Positions 1 to 8,132 of a DNA stretch of 64,000 bases are shown here, piece by piece. The notes beneath the pieces are model-generated. The model ran no database searches and was not told the origin of the DNA. It saw only the letters and a list, made by a program, of their open reading frames with translations. Within the stretch, counting starts at the first letter, position 1. Each line of letters begins with the position of its first letter. Both the position numbers and the translations under genes were made by a program. The stretch is from Pseudomonadota bacterium (GTDB taxonomy: Bacteria > Pseudomonadota > Gammaproteobacteria > Steroidobacterales > MnTg04): assembly GCA_022560735.1 (NCBI GenBank), contig JADFSO010000007.1:1-64000 (forward strand), given 5' to 3'.

Positions 1-2
1 GT

Positions 3-224
3 ATGTCGCTCAACCAGGTCCAAAATCAACTAAACAAATTTGAACAAGTCGGGCTACTGGTCAGTCGCAAAGAAGGAACGGCCAGAGTTTTCTACTTCAA
101 ACAAAGTCCCGTAACTGATTCGCTACGAATTTTCCTTGGCTCAATGCTTGAGGTTCTGCCGAAATCGACCATCCAAAAGTACTATCGAGAAAGGCGACGC
201 CCCCGACGTTATGGCAAGCGATAG
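3..224 (+). CDS. Winged-helix DNA-binding protein, probably 5'-truncated by the window edge
   Basis: The 73-residue product reads like the C-terminal two-thirds of an ArsR/MarR-type winged helix: a recognition-helix stretch (LNQVQNQLNKFEQVGLLVSR), a wing (KEGTARVFYF), then a basic tail rich in Arg. The frame is open to the left edge, so the real start may lie outside the window. It ends 9 bases before the next gene, which carries a nucleotidyltransferase-fold motif. Small winged-helix proteins paired with such genes occur in toxin-antitoxin-like and mobile loci, so a regulator or antitoxin role is inferred. The exact family is unknown. Confidence 0.6.
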   Translation: MSLNQVQNQLNKFEQVGLLVSRKEGTARVFYFKQSPVTDSLRIFLGSMLEVLPKSTIQKYYRERRRPRRYGKR

Positions 225-233
225 GGCCGCTCA

Positions 234-869
234 GTGATCACTGAGAAAACAACGATTATCGAGTTGGCAACGATCGTTTCTGAAGCGCTCGAGCGTGCGG
301 GGATAATTTCAACTTTGTCTGGTGGTGCCGCTGTATCCATTTACTCGAACGAAGTCTACGAGTCGGAAGATCTGGACTTCGTTACCGCGGCACGGATTAA
401 CGATCTCAAAGAGGCTTTAGAGCCACTCGGATTCCACCACACTGGAAATCCGCGTCTGCCAGTGTTTGAGCACCCGCAAACTCGTTGGTATCTCGAATTT
501 CCGCCAGCGCCTTTGGGTTTTGGTGGCACATACGTTGACCCGTCCGAATGCTCACTGGTGGATGCAGGTATAGGAGAGCTGAGAATTATCACACCGACGC
601 ATTCAATAATGGACCGACTCATTGCTGCGGCAACGTGGAGTGAGCCACAGTCACTTGACCAAGCATTACTCGTTGCCGAACATCAGGTCAAAAAAATCGA
701 CTGGCCTGCGATCGACAAATGGGTGATCAAAGAAGGGATTGCCGGTGACAAAGAAGTAATCGATTTCTACAGGAAAATCAGCAGGCACCTTCCTACGGAT
801 TCGGCTCAATACGATACGATAATGGTGATGGCACCGTTTCTTTTGACTCTCTTTTGCGGACTATCGTGA
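234..869 (+). CDS. Nucleotidyltransferase-fold protein (AbiEii/MNT-like), C-terminus probably replaced
   Basis: GTG start, 9 bases after the winged-helix gene. Residues 29-49 carry the nucleotidyltransferase signature: Gly-Gly at 30-31, Ser, then Asp47-Leu-Asp49 as likely metal ligands. This resembles the AbiEii/MNT group of putative toxins and is not a housekeeping polymerase. A helical C-terminal part follows to about residue 195. The last residues (MVMAPFLLTLFCGLS) are unlike the rest, and the TGA stop lies at 867-869, straddling the start of a 26-base repeat at 868 that recurs at 3912. I infer that an insertion or recombination at that repeat replaced the native end. Function as a toxin is inferred from the family and pairing only. 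Confidence 0.6.
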   Translation: MITEKTTIIELATIVSEALERAGIISTLSGGAAVSIYSNEVYESEDLDFVTAARINDLKEALEPLGFHHTGNPRLPVFEHPQTRWYLEFPPAPLGFGGTYVDPSECSLVDAGIGELRIITPTHSIMDRLIAAATWSEPQSLDQALLVAEHQVKKIDWPAIDKWVIKEGIAGDKEVIDFYRKISRHLPTDSAQYDTIMVMAPFLLTLFCGLS

Positions 870-893
870 AGACTGTGGATGTCCTCATTTATG
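868..893 (+). repeat. 26-bp direct repeat, copy 1 (IS-end-like)
   Basis: An exact copy of the 26 bases at 3912-3937; core GTGGATGTCCTCATTTATG. It begins at the point where the upstream nucleotidyltransferase gene loses its natural end. At the other locus the core is repeated again in tandem, which recalls the multiple terminal repeats of IS21-type elements. That assignment is tentative. No transposase of that type remains here. Confidence 0.65.
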
Positions 894-950
894 ATAAAAC
901 CTGGAAGCTTGACATTAACGCCCAATTAGAGAAGCGGATATTGCGATGAG

Positions 951-3185
951 TCAGTTTCCGACGGTCGCCTCAAACTTATCGCAGGTCCCCTCGGCGGGTT
1001 GCCAGACAGTCGCATACGGATTGTCATAACAGACGATGGCGAGGAATCTTTCGCGTTCGCGGGCCTGTCTGGCCTCTTGGTTTGCGCGGATCGGGGCAAA
1101 ACCCGGATCGTCATATAACACTTGCAGATAGGCCTCCTTGGGTGGGATGAAAAACCCGTCTTCTGCCGCCTTGGCAATCAGCGCGAGACCCCTGTCAGGC
1201 TCGCCCGCCAGATAGGCCGCAAGACCCTCTTCATAGTCAACGCCTAAGGTCAGATCGGCCCTAATGAACCCAGCCTCGCGATAGCGGCGCACATTGTCCC
1301 TTATCGCTGCCACGAGTTCGCCAACGTCGGCCTCTTCACCGGCGTCGCGGCGGATCGTGATCAATGCTGCGATGCTACCGGTCCAAAACAGACCATATTT
1401 CGTGACCCGCCCACCACTTCGTTGCCAAATCTCCTCCAGAATGGGCCGGGCGCGAGTGTAATCACCGGCACCGGCCAGGGCCAGCCCCAGATCGCGGCGC
1501 GCTATGAGCGAATCCGGGTCCTCGGCAAGTCGCGCCTCTGCGGTGGTGACTGCGTCTTCGGGTCTACCCAACCACCTCAGTACAATGGGCAGTGGCGCCT
1601 CGGAAATGGCAAGGGCTTCTTTATCAAGACCGATGGCGGCGAACTGCAAAGCCAGGGAATTCCTGACACGTGTGTTGTCCGGATCGATTCGCAAGGCATC
1701 CAAGTAGGCCAAGGGCAAATTGGCCCATTTCCCGCCGAGGGACGTTAGGACGCCCCGCAATCTTGCGTAAACGTCCGGGGCAATGGAAGCAAGCTTTTCC
1801 ATTTCCTGCTCGGCCTCATCCAGCCGATTCCTATCGATCAGTGCCACGAATCTGTTGAAGATGGCAGGGATCGACAACGGATCGAGCCGTAGCGTCGTCT
1901 GGTATGTGGCAAAGGCTTCGGCATAGCGTCCTAGGTGACTACCGAGGATGACTCCCATCCAGTTGTGAACGATGGAATAGTTGGGGTTGATCTGGATGGC
2001 CTGCTCGAAGTGGGTCAGGGCTTCTTCCATATCCACCTGTTGCCACAAAACAAAACCGATGGCGGCGTGAGCTTCGGCGAGAGTCGGATCCAGGGCTATC
2101 GCCCGCTCGGCATGAGGGGCGGCCCTGGCAATGGCTTCGGTGATAGTCAGGTCGCCATGCTGATCTCGTTTCAGCAGGAGGGTAGCCATGGCTACCTCCG
2201 CATGGGCAAGCGCATAATCGGGGTCGAGCGATATCGCCTTTTCAAACTCACGAACCGCGCCCTCAATGGTGGCCCGCGTGCGCTGGACCACCAGATGCCG
2301 GCCCCTCAAGTATGCTTCATGAGCGTCGGTATTTGCTGCTGTGATCACTCGAGGTGCTGCCTCGACGTCGAGTCCCAGATGTTCCCCAAGAGCCCCAACG
2401 ATGGCCGCCGAAATCTCGTCCTGCACGGCGAAGATATTTACCAGTTCCCGGTCATAGGTCTCCGACCAAAGATGGAAGCCGTTGCTGGCGTCGATAAGCT
2501 GGGCGGTGATGCGTATTTGAAGTCCCGCCTTGCGGACGCTGCCTTCCAAAACCAAGGCCACATTCAATTGTTGGCCGATGTCGATGGCGTCCCGGTTCTC
2601 GCCCTTGAACTGAAACGATGAGGTACGCGCCGCCACCCGGAGACCGGGTATCTTGGCCAGCACGTTCAGAAGTTCTTCGGAAATCCCGTCGGAGAAATAC
2701 TCCTGATCCCCCTGAGGGCTTAAATCGGTAAAGGCCAGGACGGCGATGGATTTACCAGGAATCTCTAATGTCTCGGACTCGGTTACGTGATCGGTTACGG
2801 CTTCGGTCGTCGCCTGCACCAGTTCAGCATCCCGCGACGGACCGAGCACGAACTTGTCGAAAGCGAAGAAACCCAGTGCCAATATCAGTGCCGCGATAAT
2901 AATGTAATCGATATTGCGCCCGGTTATGGGAGTAATGGACTGGCTGCGATCGACATCCTTTTCAAGCTTGATGCCTTCCGGCGTTATTTCAAACGCCCAG
3001 GCAAGAATCAATGCCAGGGGAAACCCGATCAAAATGAAGGCCGTCACCAAAGTAACCGACCAGTCGGGTAGCTTCAAAATTGGAAAGACAGTCGCTGTGA
3101 CTTCGATCAACAGCCAGGCCACAACCGCATAGGCAATCGCGACCTTGATGACGTTACGGCGCTTGAGTTCCCGGAAAATGGACAT
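951..3185 (-). CDS. Membrane-anchored TolB-like/TPR protein
   Basis: 744 residues. The N-terminus starts MSIFRELKRRNVIKVA and has three hydrophobic segments at about 12-32, 45-65 and 93-110. A TolB-amino-terminal/FlgO-like domain follows at about 145-265 (SIAVLAFTDLSPQGDQEYFS, DGISEELLNVLA), then tetratricopeptide repeats from about 290 to 650 (for example ALAHAEVAMA, EALTHFEQAIQINPNYS). This architecture is common in gammaproteobacteria, where related proteins carry CadC-like HTH or cyclase domains in front. Here no such effector domain is present, so a scaffold or sensor role at the inner membrane is inferred. The gene stands alone between two accessory fragments, and no operon partner is visible. 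Confidence 0.85.
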   Translation of the reverse strand: MSIFRELKRRNVIKVAIAYAVVAWLLIEVTATVFPILKLPDWSVTLVTAFILIGFPLALILAWAFEITPEGIKLEKDVDRSQSITPITGRNIDYIIIAALILALGFFAFDKFVLGPSRDAELVQATTEAVTDHVTESETLEIPGKSIAVLAFTDLSPQGDQEYFSDGISEELLNVLAKIPGLRVAARTSSFQFKGENRDAIDIGQQLNVALVLEGSVRKAGLQIRITAQLIDASNGFHLWSETYDRELVNIFAVQDEISAAIVGALGEHLGLDVEAAPRVITAANTDAHEAYLRGRHLVVQRTRATIEGAVREFEKAISLDPDYALAHAEVAMATLLLKRDQHGDLTITEAIARAAPHAERAIALDPTLAEAHAAIGFVLWQQVDMEEALTHFEQAIQINPNYSIVHNWMGVILGSHLGRYAEAFATYQTTLRLDPLSIPAIFNRFVALIDRNRLDEAEQEMEKLASIAPDVYARLRGVLTSLGGKWANLPLAYLDALRIDPDNTRVRNSLALQFAAIGLDKEALAISEAPLPIVLRWLGRPEDAVTTAEARLAEDPDSLIARRDLGLALAGAGDYTRARPILEEIWQRSGGRVTKYGLFWTGSIAALITIRRDAGEEADVGELVAAIRDNVRRYREAGFIRADLTLGVDYEEGLAAYLAGEPDRGLALIAKAAEDGFFIPPKEAYLQVLYDDPGFAPIRANQEARQARERERFLAIVCYDNPYATVWQPAEGTCDKFEATVGN

Positions 3186-3257
3186 CTTGTTGATTCCCCT
3201 GTCGTTAAGCTTAGTAAACCCTACGCCCTTGAGTCGCTTGCGACCAACCAGGGCGGG

Positions 3258-3418
3258 TGAACCGCCCCGGGTTTACCGGAGACTCCATTTCTTGAGAGGA
3301 TGGAGTTATGAACAAGTCTACGAGATATTCGCCGGAAGTTCGCGAGCGGGCAGTCCGGCTGGTGTTTGAGCACCAGGGGGAGCACGCGTCCCAGTGGGCG
3401 GCGATCGGAAAGTGCTAA
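3258..3418 (+). mobile_element. Remnant of an IS3-family insertion sequence (left end and start of orfA)
   Basis: The segment begins with TGAACCGCCCCGGGTTTACC, which matches the style of terminal repeats of IS3-family elements. It continues into an ATG at 3308 whose product ([20 protein letters not shown], then [13 protein letters not shown]) is the typical N-terminus of an IS3-family OrfA. After 33 residues the similarity ends and the frame stops at 3418. No orfB, DDE domain or right end follows, so this is a dead fragment of about 160 bp. It lies between the TPR gene and the orphan higA. Confidence 0.75.
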
Positions 3419-3447
3419 CCTTCGAGGTGTCCTGGTTTTGGGGAAGC

Positions 3448-3747
3448 TTACGCGCATTCTTTGAGGGGCCTGACCTCTCGTTCAATCTGTTTCGATGTAC
3501 TGCGGCGGATCAGTTCAAGATCGTAATCCGATTGCAGATTCAGCCAGAATTCAGCCGAGTTTCCGAAGTAGCGCGACAGACGCAATGCCGTGTCAGCCGA
3601 GATCGCCCGCTGGGCATTGACAATGGCCGAGATGCGGGATTTCTGGATACGCAAATCCTTTGCCAACCGGTAGGCCGTCAAATCCAGTTCATCAAGAAAA
3701 TCGCTTTTCAGGACTTCGCCTGGGTGAACGGGTTTTCTCCTGACCAT
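3448..3747 (-). CDS. higA: HigA-family antitoxin (orphan)
   Basis: XRE-type HTH antitoxin. The product with the best start is 99 residues beginning MVRRKPVHPGEVL, and HPGEVL is the hallmark of HigA antitoxins. The HTH follows (LTAYRLAKDLRIQKSRISAI, then ISADTALRLSRYFG) and the family tail NSAEFWLNLQSDYDLE. I chose ATG 3747 because GGAG stands 6 bases upstream; an in-frame ATG at 3786 exists but lacks this. In intact loci higB lies directly upstream on the same strand. Here only the last 40 codons of higB remain, so the antitoxin is orphaned. It may still bind DNA. Confidence 0.88.
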   Translation of the reverse strand: MVRRKPVHPGEVLKSDFLDELDLTAYRLAKDLRIQKSRISAIVNAQRAISADTALRLSRYFGNSAEFWLNLQSDYDLELIRRSTSKQIEREVRPLKECA

Positions 3748-3788
3748 ATTCGTCTCCAAATATTTATGATCCTGCCGCATTGTCACCT

Positions 3789-3911
3789 CTAGTGATAGTC
3801 AACTATTTCAACGTGGTATGCATCGCCATTACGCCAGACGAAACAAATTCTCCATTGGCGATTTATCCGAATGCTCCAGCGGTTACTGCTCTTTGGCTCA
3901 AGCTTCTCCAG
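3789..3911 (-). pseudogene. higB: higB toxin remnant (C-terminal 40 residues)
   Basis: Reading the minus strand from 3911 to 3789 gives 40 codons and a TAG. The peptide contains SIRINRQWRICFVW, then GDAYHVEIVDYH, the conserved C-terminal part of the HigB/RelE fold. The reading ends 2 bases before the first in-frame ATG of higA, the usual higBA spacing. The homology stops at 3911, and base 3912 is the first base of the 26-bp repeat also found at 868. The toxin therefore lost its N-terminal half at that repeat boundary. There is no start codon, so it should be inactive. Confidence 0.85.
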
Positions 3912-4005
3912 GAAGACTGTGGATGTCCTCATTTATGGTGGATGTCCTCATTTATGCCCTTTATGCCAACTCAAAGGGGGCGTCCATATATGTCCTCGTT
4001 TATTT
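3912..4005 (+). repeat. Cluster of three IS-end-like repeats
   Basis: Copy 2 of the exact 26-bp repeat (3912-3937) is followed at once by a second GTGGATGTCCTCATTTATG (3938-3956). A degenerate copy (ATATGTCCTCGTTTATTT) lies at about 3978-3995. All point the same way as the copy at 868. Tandem copies near an element end are typical of IS21-family termini, but no istA or istB is present, so the class is a guess. The cluster truncates higB on one side and runs towards the hipA end on the other. Confidence 0.55.
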
Positions 4006-4056
4006 GTGACCGCTTCCCAGTTGTCTTGCGGACTAAGCGCTGCCTAATCAAACCGG

Positions 4057-5334
4057 CTACGCAGCAGCCTCCATCCGAAATCCAGGATAGGCGAAGGCAG
4101 TAGAGATTTTCTCGCAGTCTTTTTTTGTCACGCCCTCTCTACGGGCAACTGCATACCAATTATCTCCGACGATCGCTTCCATTTGATCAATCGTGTCTCG
4201 TGCGTCGTCGGACGCAAGATAGAAGCGCTCGCATTGCGATAGCAGGTTTTCTGCATTTGCAAAACGGCCCATGTCGCCGCATTCCAAGGCGAGGTCTCTG
4301 TGATCAGCGCTGATCGGGGTCGATGGCGTCAGATCATAGGCAGGCGAGAGCTTCCAGTCTGTGTCCATGGCGACAACAGCATGGTTGCGCGGATGATCAT
4401 CAATATTGGAAATAAGGGCATTGAAGACCATGCGGCGGAACAGCTCGGGCGCATCGGTTTTTGGCTGTGAAGATATGCGGCGCAATTCTTCGACCAGCAG
4501 GACATAAGACCATCCGTCCCTTTCCTGATAATCATCATCTGCTCGCAAAAGCGTTAAGGCACTGAGCATCCGGCCTCTGCGGTAGCCTGCGTCTGTGTTT
4601 TCCCGATCAAAGCGTTTGACCATCAGCACGTCGCGTCCGCCGATTGTAATGACCTTGCTTTCCGATGTTTGCAGACCGCATTCGCGGGCAAGCATTAGCA
4701 TCGCATGTTCAACACGTGCATCATTCCATTTATCGTCCGGATGATTGAATTTTGCGATCCAGAGTGCATTGTCATCCTCGACCACGGCTTTCGGACGAGC
4801 GCCGCCCATAGATGTGCCGCCGAACATCAAATCCTGGGCCTGCTCGGCATCAGCGTTATCGGGAATATCTTCGTCAGCAATGATCGCATCGGCAAGCTCT
4901 TGCAGTCTTTCCAGCTCAATCGTCTGGTTGAATTTACGGCGCGGGGCAGGAGGCTCTTTGTTCAGGCCAAATCCCAGTGCGCCCGCGCGGTCGTCCGGTG
5001 AGCGCAGCAGATAGTCGATCTCGCCATGCTGTGTCTGTCCCGAGCGCTTTTGTATTACTCTGCGGCCCCAGTAATCAGGACTGGCATCACGCAGCGAGCC
5101 AAAGATGCCTTTGAGCAAGTGTGTCTCGTAGGTCTTGTTGCCCAGCTTGAGTTCAAGTGGATCGATTGCCACCGCATTATCACGGTCGAGATAGCTACGA
5201 CCATAGATAAATCTTCCGGCAGGATTGCCCCGCCGGTCGGTCGTTAGCTCGAATTTTCCGGCAGTGACAAACTCCGTTTCCCCCGGAAGAGTGATATAGA
5301 CGTAGCATTCATTTGCAGTCTTCCTAGAAATCAT
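4057..5334 (-). CDS. hipA: HipA-family toxin kinase
   Basis: 425 residues, Ser/Thr kinase of the HipA family. Seen in the sequence: the N-terminal HipA-1 region (about 10-125), the GGxxPK motif GGARPKAVV near residue 177, a phosphate-binding Lys in WIAKF (K195), the catalytic stretch NALISNIDDHPRNHA (305-319), and the metal-binding PAYDL (D334). In the family, HipA phosphorylates glutamyl-tRNA synthetase or other targets and is neutralised by HipB. I place the start at ATG 5334, which overlaps the end of hipB by 11 bases and has AGAAGG upstream; a start at 5406 would overlap hipB by 83 bases. All key motifs are intact. Confidence 0.93.
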   Translation of the reverse strand: MISRKTANECYVYITLPGETEFVTAGKFELTTDRRGNPAGRFIYGRSYLDRDNAVAIDPLELKLGNKTYETHLLKGIFGSLRDASPDYWGRRVIQKRSGQTQHGEIDYLLRSPDDRAGALGFGLNKEPPAPRRKFNQTIELERLQELADAIIADEDIPDNADAEQAQDLMFGGTSMGGARPKAVVEDDNALWIAKFNHPDDKWNDARVEHAMLMLARECGLQTSESKVITIGGRDVLMVKRFDRENTDAGYRRGRMLSALTLLRADDDYQERDGWSYVLLVEELRRISSQPKTDAPELFRRMVFNALISNIDDHPRNHAVVAMDTDWKLSPAYDLTPSTPISADHRDLALECGDMGRFANAENLLSQCERFYLASDDARDTIDQMEAIVGDNWYAVARREGVTKKDCEKISTAFAYPGFRMEAAA

Positions 5335-5665
5335 TGTCGAGCCCTTCTTTCGCGCGGGCACGGGCACGATCCTTCGACAGGGAAAGCGATAAGCCTTCCT
5401 CGTCAAATGCCGGGTTTGCGAGTTCGTTCATGGGGCCGAGCAGGTCATATACCCAAAGCAGAGCGGTGTAGACCACAATGCCGGTTGAAACCTTGCCTTT
5501 CTCCGCGTCCGCCACCGCACGTGGGCCGGTACCGATTTTCTCGCCGACCTCCTCAATTGTCAGGTTGCGGCGCAGTCTTGCGGTACGCAGGTTTGCACCC
5601 AGGTGCTTAATCGTCTGTTCGACCGGATAGGGCGGTGCCTGTATCAATGTGTTTTTTGCTGTCAT
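5324..5665 (-). CDS. hipB: HipB-type XRE antitoxin
   Basis: 113 residues with an HTH at about 24-60 (LRTARLRRNLTIEEVGEKIG, then GPRAVADAEKGK). The C-terminal tail is charged (SLSKDRARARAKEGLDNDF). It is the first gene of the operon, and its stop codon overlaps the hipA start. HipB antitoxins bind HipA and repress the promoter through inverted repeats. Four copies of CTCTTAAGAG or a close variant lie directly upstream, one touching the start codon, which fits autoregulation. Confidence 0.9.
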   Translation of the reverse strand: MTAKNTLIQAPPYPVEQTIKHLGANLRTARLRRNLTIEEVGEKIGTGPRAVADAEKGKVSTGIVVYTALLWVYDLLGPMNELANPAFDEEGLSLSLSKDRARARAKEGLDNDF

Positions 5666-5666
5666 C

Positions 5667-5789
5667 TGCTCTTAAGGGCCTCTTATCTCGGTTAATCTGC
5701 TCTTAAGAGCATATCAGGGTTTTGTGGTGTCAACAAGAATAATCTGCTCTTAAGAGCAGATTAAGTGACTTAAGGCGCTCTTAAGAGCG
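5667..5789. promoter_or_regulatory. Four-site palindromic operator array of hipBA
   Basis: CTTAAG-centred palindromes lie at 5667-5679 (imperfect, next to the hipB start codon), 5698-5711 (TGCTCTTAAGAGCA), 5740-5763 (24-bp perfect dyad with arm TAATCTGCTCTT) and 5776-5789 (CGCTCTTAAGAGCG). The centres are at 5673.5, 5704.5, 5751.5 and 5782.5, so the spacing is 31, 47 and 31 bp. E. coli hipBA also has four operators of a different sequence, so HipB binding is inferred by analogy. The rest of the 5666-5922 gap shows no gene. Confidence 0.85.
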
Positions 5790-5922
5790 GATTTTATGGT
5801 CTTTTGGCTGTTTTTATTGGATATTTCGTGGGAAGGCCATCCCGCTAAAAATAACAGTGCATCCACAGACTATCTGAGTAAACGTGAACGTGGAATTTTG
5901 TAGATAACGCTGGCGCCGCTTC

Positions 5923-6975
5923 CTACTTTAGGTCGCCGCTGCGCATGATGGGTCGTGCCAGGCCGACCGTTAGTTTTTCACCCAGCACTTCCCGTCGAAA
6001 TCGGAAAAGTTCTGCGGGCCGTCCGCGGCCAACCGCGCTGGTCCGGCCGATAGGCTCGACCAGATCGGCGTTGGCAACGAGCCGCCGGAAATTCTGTTTA
6101 TGCAATTTCGCACCGCTCAGCGCTTCGGCAACGCCTTGCAGCTGCAGCAATGTAAATTCGCCAGACAGCAGTTCAAACACGACCGGCCGGTAAGCGAGCT
6201 TGCCGCGCAGGCGCCCGAGTGCGGTTGCCAGAATTCGGCGATGGTCTGATGCCAATGGAATGCCCATGCCGTCGCCTTCCGGAAGCATTCCGGTATCGAG
6301 GGAAGACTTCAGTGTTCCACCGGCTGCCCGCCGATCACGAATTGACTCCGCCACAATGCCGGCCTCGTACAGTAATTCAAAACGTTCGAGAGACAATACG
6401 CTGTCCATGTCTGGTGCGGTGCTTTGTCCAAAAGTCACATTGACGCGTTCTTGCCGTTGTTTGCGCCGGCTTGGGCTTTGCGCTTGTTTTACCCAGCGCT
6501 GCAACGCGGGCGCAATCTTGTCCCCAATCACAGCCGGTCGTCCAGGGCGCCAGTCCTCCCAGGGCAGAAAGCTATACCAGTCGCGCCATCTTGCGTCTTC
6601 TTCGTTTACGGCGTCTTCGCGGGTCAGGGCGATGTAGGCAACCGACACCACTCTGGGACCACCTGCGATCTCGCCCGGATCGCGGTAGCGATTACCAAAG
6701 GTGTAGAGTTGCTCGACGTAGTAAAGATCCAGGCCTGTCTGCGCTTCGACCCAGCGGCGCAGACAACTCTCCAGACCTGCGTGACGCTCTGGCTCGAACG
6801 GGCCATTCGGTAGCGCGTACTGGCCAGCCTCTGGCAAAGCGTCGTCATTATTGGGGCTCGGGTGAGCTTCGTGAGCGGGATTCTGATCGATGATCAGAAC
6901 GCGCGGTACGTCGTTTGTCACCGCAACAATGACGGCGGTCACGTTGATGATTGTGGCGACTGCATCCTTGGCCAT
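5923..6975 (-). CDS. nrtR: NrtR-type Nudix-related regulator of NAD synthesis
   Basis: 350 residues. The N-terminal half (about 5-165) is a Nudix-fold domain starting ATIINVTAVIVAVTNDVPRV. Its Nudix box is degenerate, as expected for the regulators that bind ADP-ribose derivatives without cleaving them. The C-terminal part (about 255-340) is a winged helix with the family's ending GRPAELFRFRREVL. It is divergent from nadA-nadB with a nested inverted repeat between them, which strongly supports control of de novo NAD synthesis. ATG 6975 is preceded by AGGGGA. It is longer than many NrtR proteins because of a linker at about 165-250. Confidence 0.88.
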   Translation of the reverse strand: MAKDAVATIINVTAVIVAVTNDVPRVLIIDQNPAHEAHPSPNNDDALPEAGQYALPNGPFEPERHAGLESCLRRWVEAQTGLDLYYVEQLYTFGNRYRDPGEIAGGPRVVSVAYIALTREDAVNEEDARWRDWYSFLPWEDWRPGRPAVIGDKIAPALQRWVKQAQSPSRRKQRQERVNVTFGQSTAPDMDSVLSLERFELLYEAGIVAESIRDRRAAGGTLKSSLDTGMLPEGDGMGIPLASDHRRILATALGRLRGKLAYRPVVFELLSGEFTLLQLQGVAEALSGAKLHKQNFRRLVANADLVEPIGRTSAVGRGRPAELFRFRREVLGEKLTVGLARPIMRSGDLK

Positions 6976-7017
6976 CGGGTCCCCTGTCTGTAATTAGCTG
7001 CGCGGGTCCAATATTAC

Positions 7018-7072
7018 TTGACACAGTATATGCTCTCTGTGAGTATAACTAATATACTCCTTTAGAGCATAT
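7018..7072. promoter_or_regulatory. nadA promoter and nested dyad, probable NrtR operator
   Basis: TTGACA lies at 7018-7023. Two inverted repeats share one centre at 7050: the inner GAGTATA/TATACTC (7041-7047 and 7053-7059) and the outer ATATGCTCT/AGAGCATAT (7028-7036 and 7064-7072). The dyad covers the expected -10 region of nadA, so binding would block transcription. Assignment to NrtR rests on position between nrtR and nadAB. Confidence 0.75.
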
Positions 7073-7121
7073 TAAGTAAGCTGTGGTTTCGACCGGCGAG
7101 ACCAATATGAGTGAGTGATCC

Positions 7122-8123
7122 ATGTTAGCCAGTCTTGAATATTCGGCAGACCTTGCGAGAGCGACCGCCGCCTCGTATCAACGCGTGAAATCCGTGATTC
7201 CAGCGATCGAGTGGCCGCTCCATGCACCCTATGTGGCGGCCATCAACGATCTCAAGAAGCGGCGCAACGCGGTCGTGCTTGCCCATAACTATCAGACACC
7301 AGAGATCTTTCATTGTGTTGCCGACATCAGCGGCGATTCGCTGGCGCTGGCCAGAAGAGCCGCAGAAACCGATGCTGAAGTTATCGTGCTGGCCGGTGTG
7401 CACTTCATGGCCGAGACCGCCAAACTCCTCAACCCGGACAAAATTGTCCTGATTCCCGACGAACGGGCCGGTTGTTCCCTGGCCGAATCCATCACCGCAG
7501 AGGACGTCCGCCAACTTCGTCAGAAACATCCCGGTGTGCCGGTTGTGACCTATGTGAATACCAGTGCCGAGGTCAAGGCGGAATCCGATATTTGCTGCAC
7601 CTCAGGCAACGCAGTCGAAATCGTCGAGTCGCTGGGTGTCGACAAAGTCATATTTCTCCCGGACGAATACCTTGCAAATTACGTTGCCCAACAAACCGAA
7701 GTCGAGATCATCGCCTGGCAAGGCCGTTGCGAAGTGCATGAACGTTTTACGGCACAAGAGCTTGAGGAATACCGGCAAAATTATGCTCAGTTGACCATCA
7801 TCGCGCATCCTGAATGTTCGCCCGACGTTCTGAGAGTTGCTGATTTCGTTGGCTCAACCGCGCAAATGCAAAACTACGTGCAGACCAAGCGCCCAACCCG
7901 GGTGTTAATGGTCACCGAATGTTCGATGAGCGACAACGTGGCTGCAGATATAAGCGATGTGGAATTTATCCGGCCGTGCAATCTGTGTCCGCACATGAAG
8001 CGCATAACGCTGGCGAATATCTACCAGGCACTGGAAACACTTGAGCCACGTGTCGAAATCGATCCGGCTGTCGCAAAACCCGCCCGCATTGCGGTAGAGC
8101 GAATGCTGTCGTTCGGCGGATAG
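7122..8123 (+). CDS. nadA: Quinolinate synthase NadA
   Basis: 333 residues. Condenses iminoaspartate with dihydroxyacetone phosphate to quinolinate using a [4Fe-4S] cluster. Likely cluster ligands are Cys118 (GCSLAES), Cys203 (GRCEVHE) and Cys289 (CNLCPHMK). Family motifs [19 protein letters not shown] and [14 protein letters not shown] are intact. The length fits bacterial NadA. nadB follows 9 bases downstream, so the two are co-transcribed. No nadC is in the window. Confidence 0.97.
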   Translation: MLASLEYSADLARATAASYQRVKSVIPAIEWPLHAPYVAAINDLKKRRNAVVLAHNYQTPEIFHCVADISGDSLALARRAAETDAEVIVLAGVHFMAETAKLLNPDKIVLIPDERAGCSLAESITAEDVRQLRQKHPGVPVVTYVNTSAEVKAESDICCTSGNAVEIVESLGVDKVIFLPDEYLANYVAQQTEVEIIAWQGRCEVHERFTAQELEEYRQNYAQLTIIAHPECSPDVLRVADFVGSTAQMQNYVQTKRPTRVLMVTECSMSDNVAADISDVEFIRPCNLCPHMKRITLANIYQALETLEPRVEIDPAVAKPARIAVERMLSFGG

Positions 8124-8132
8124 AAAAAAACT

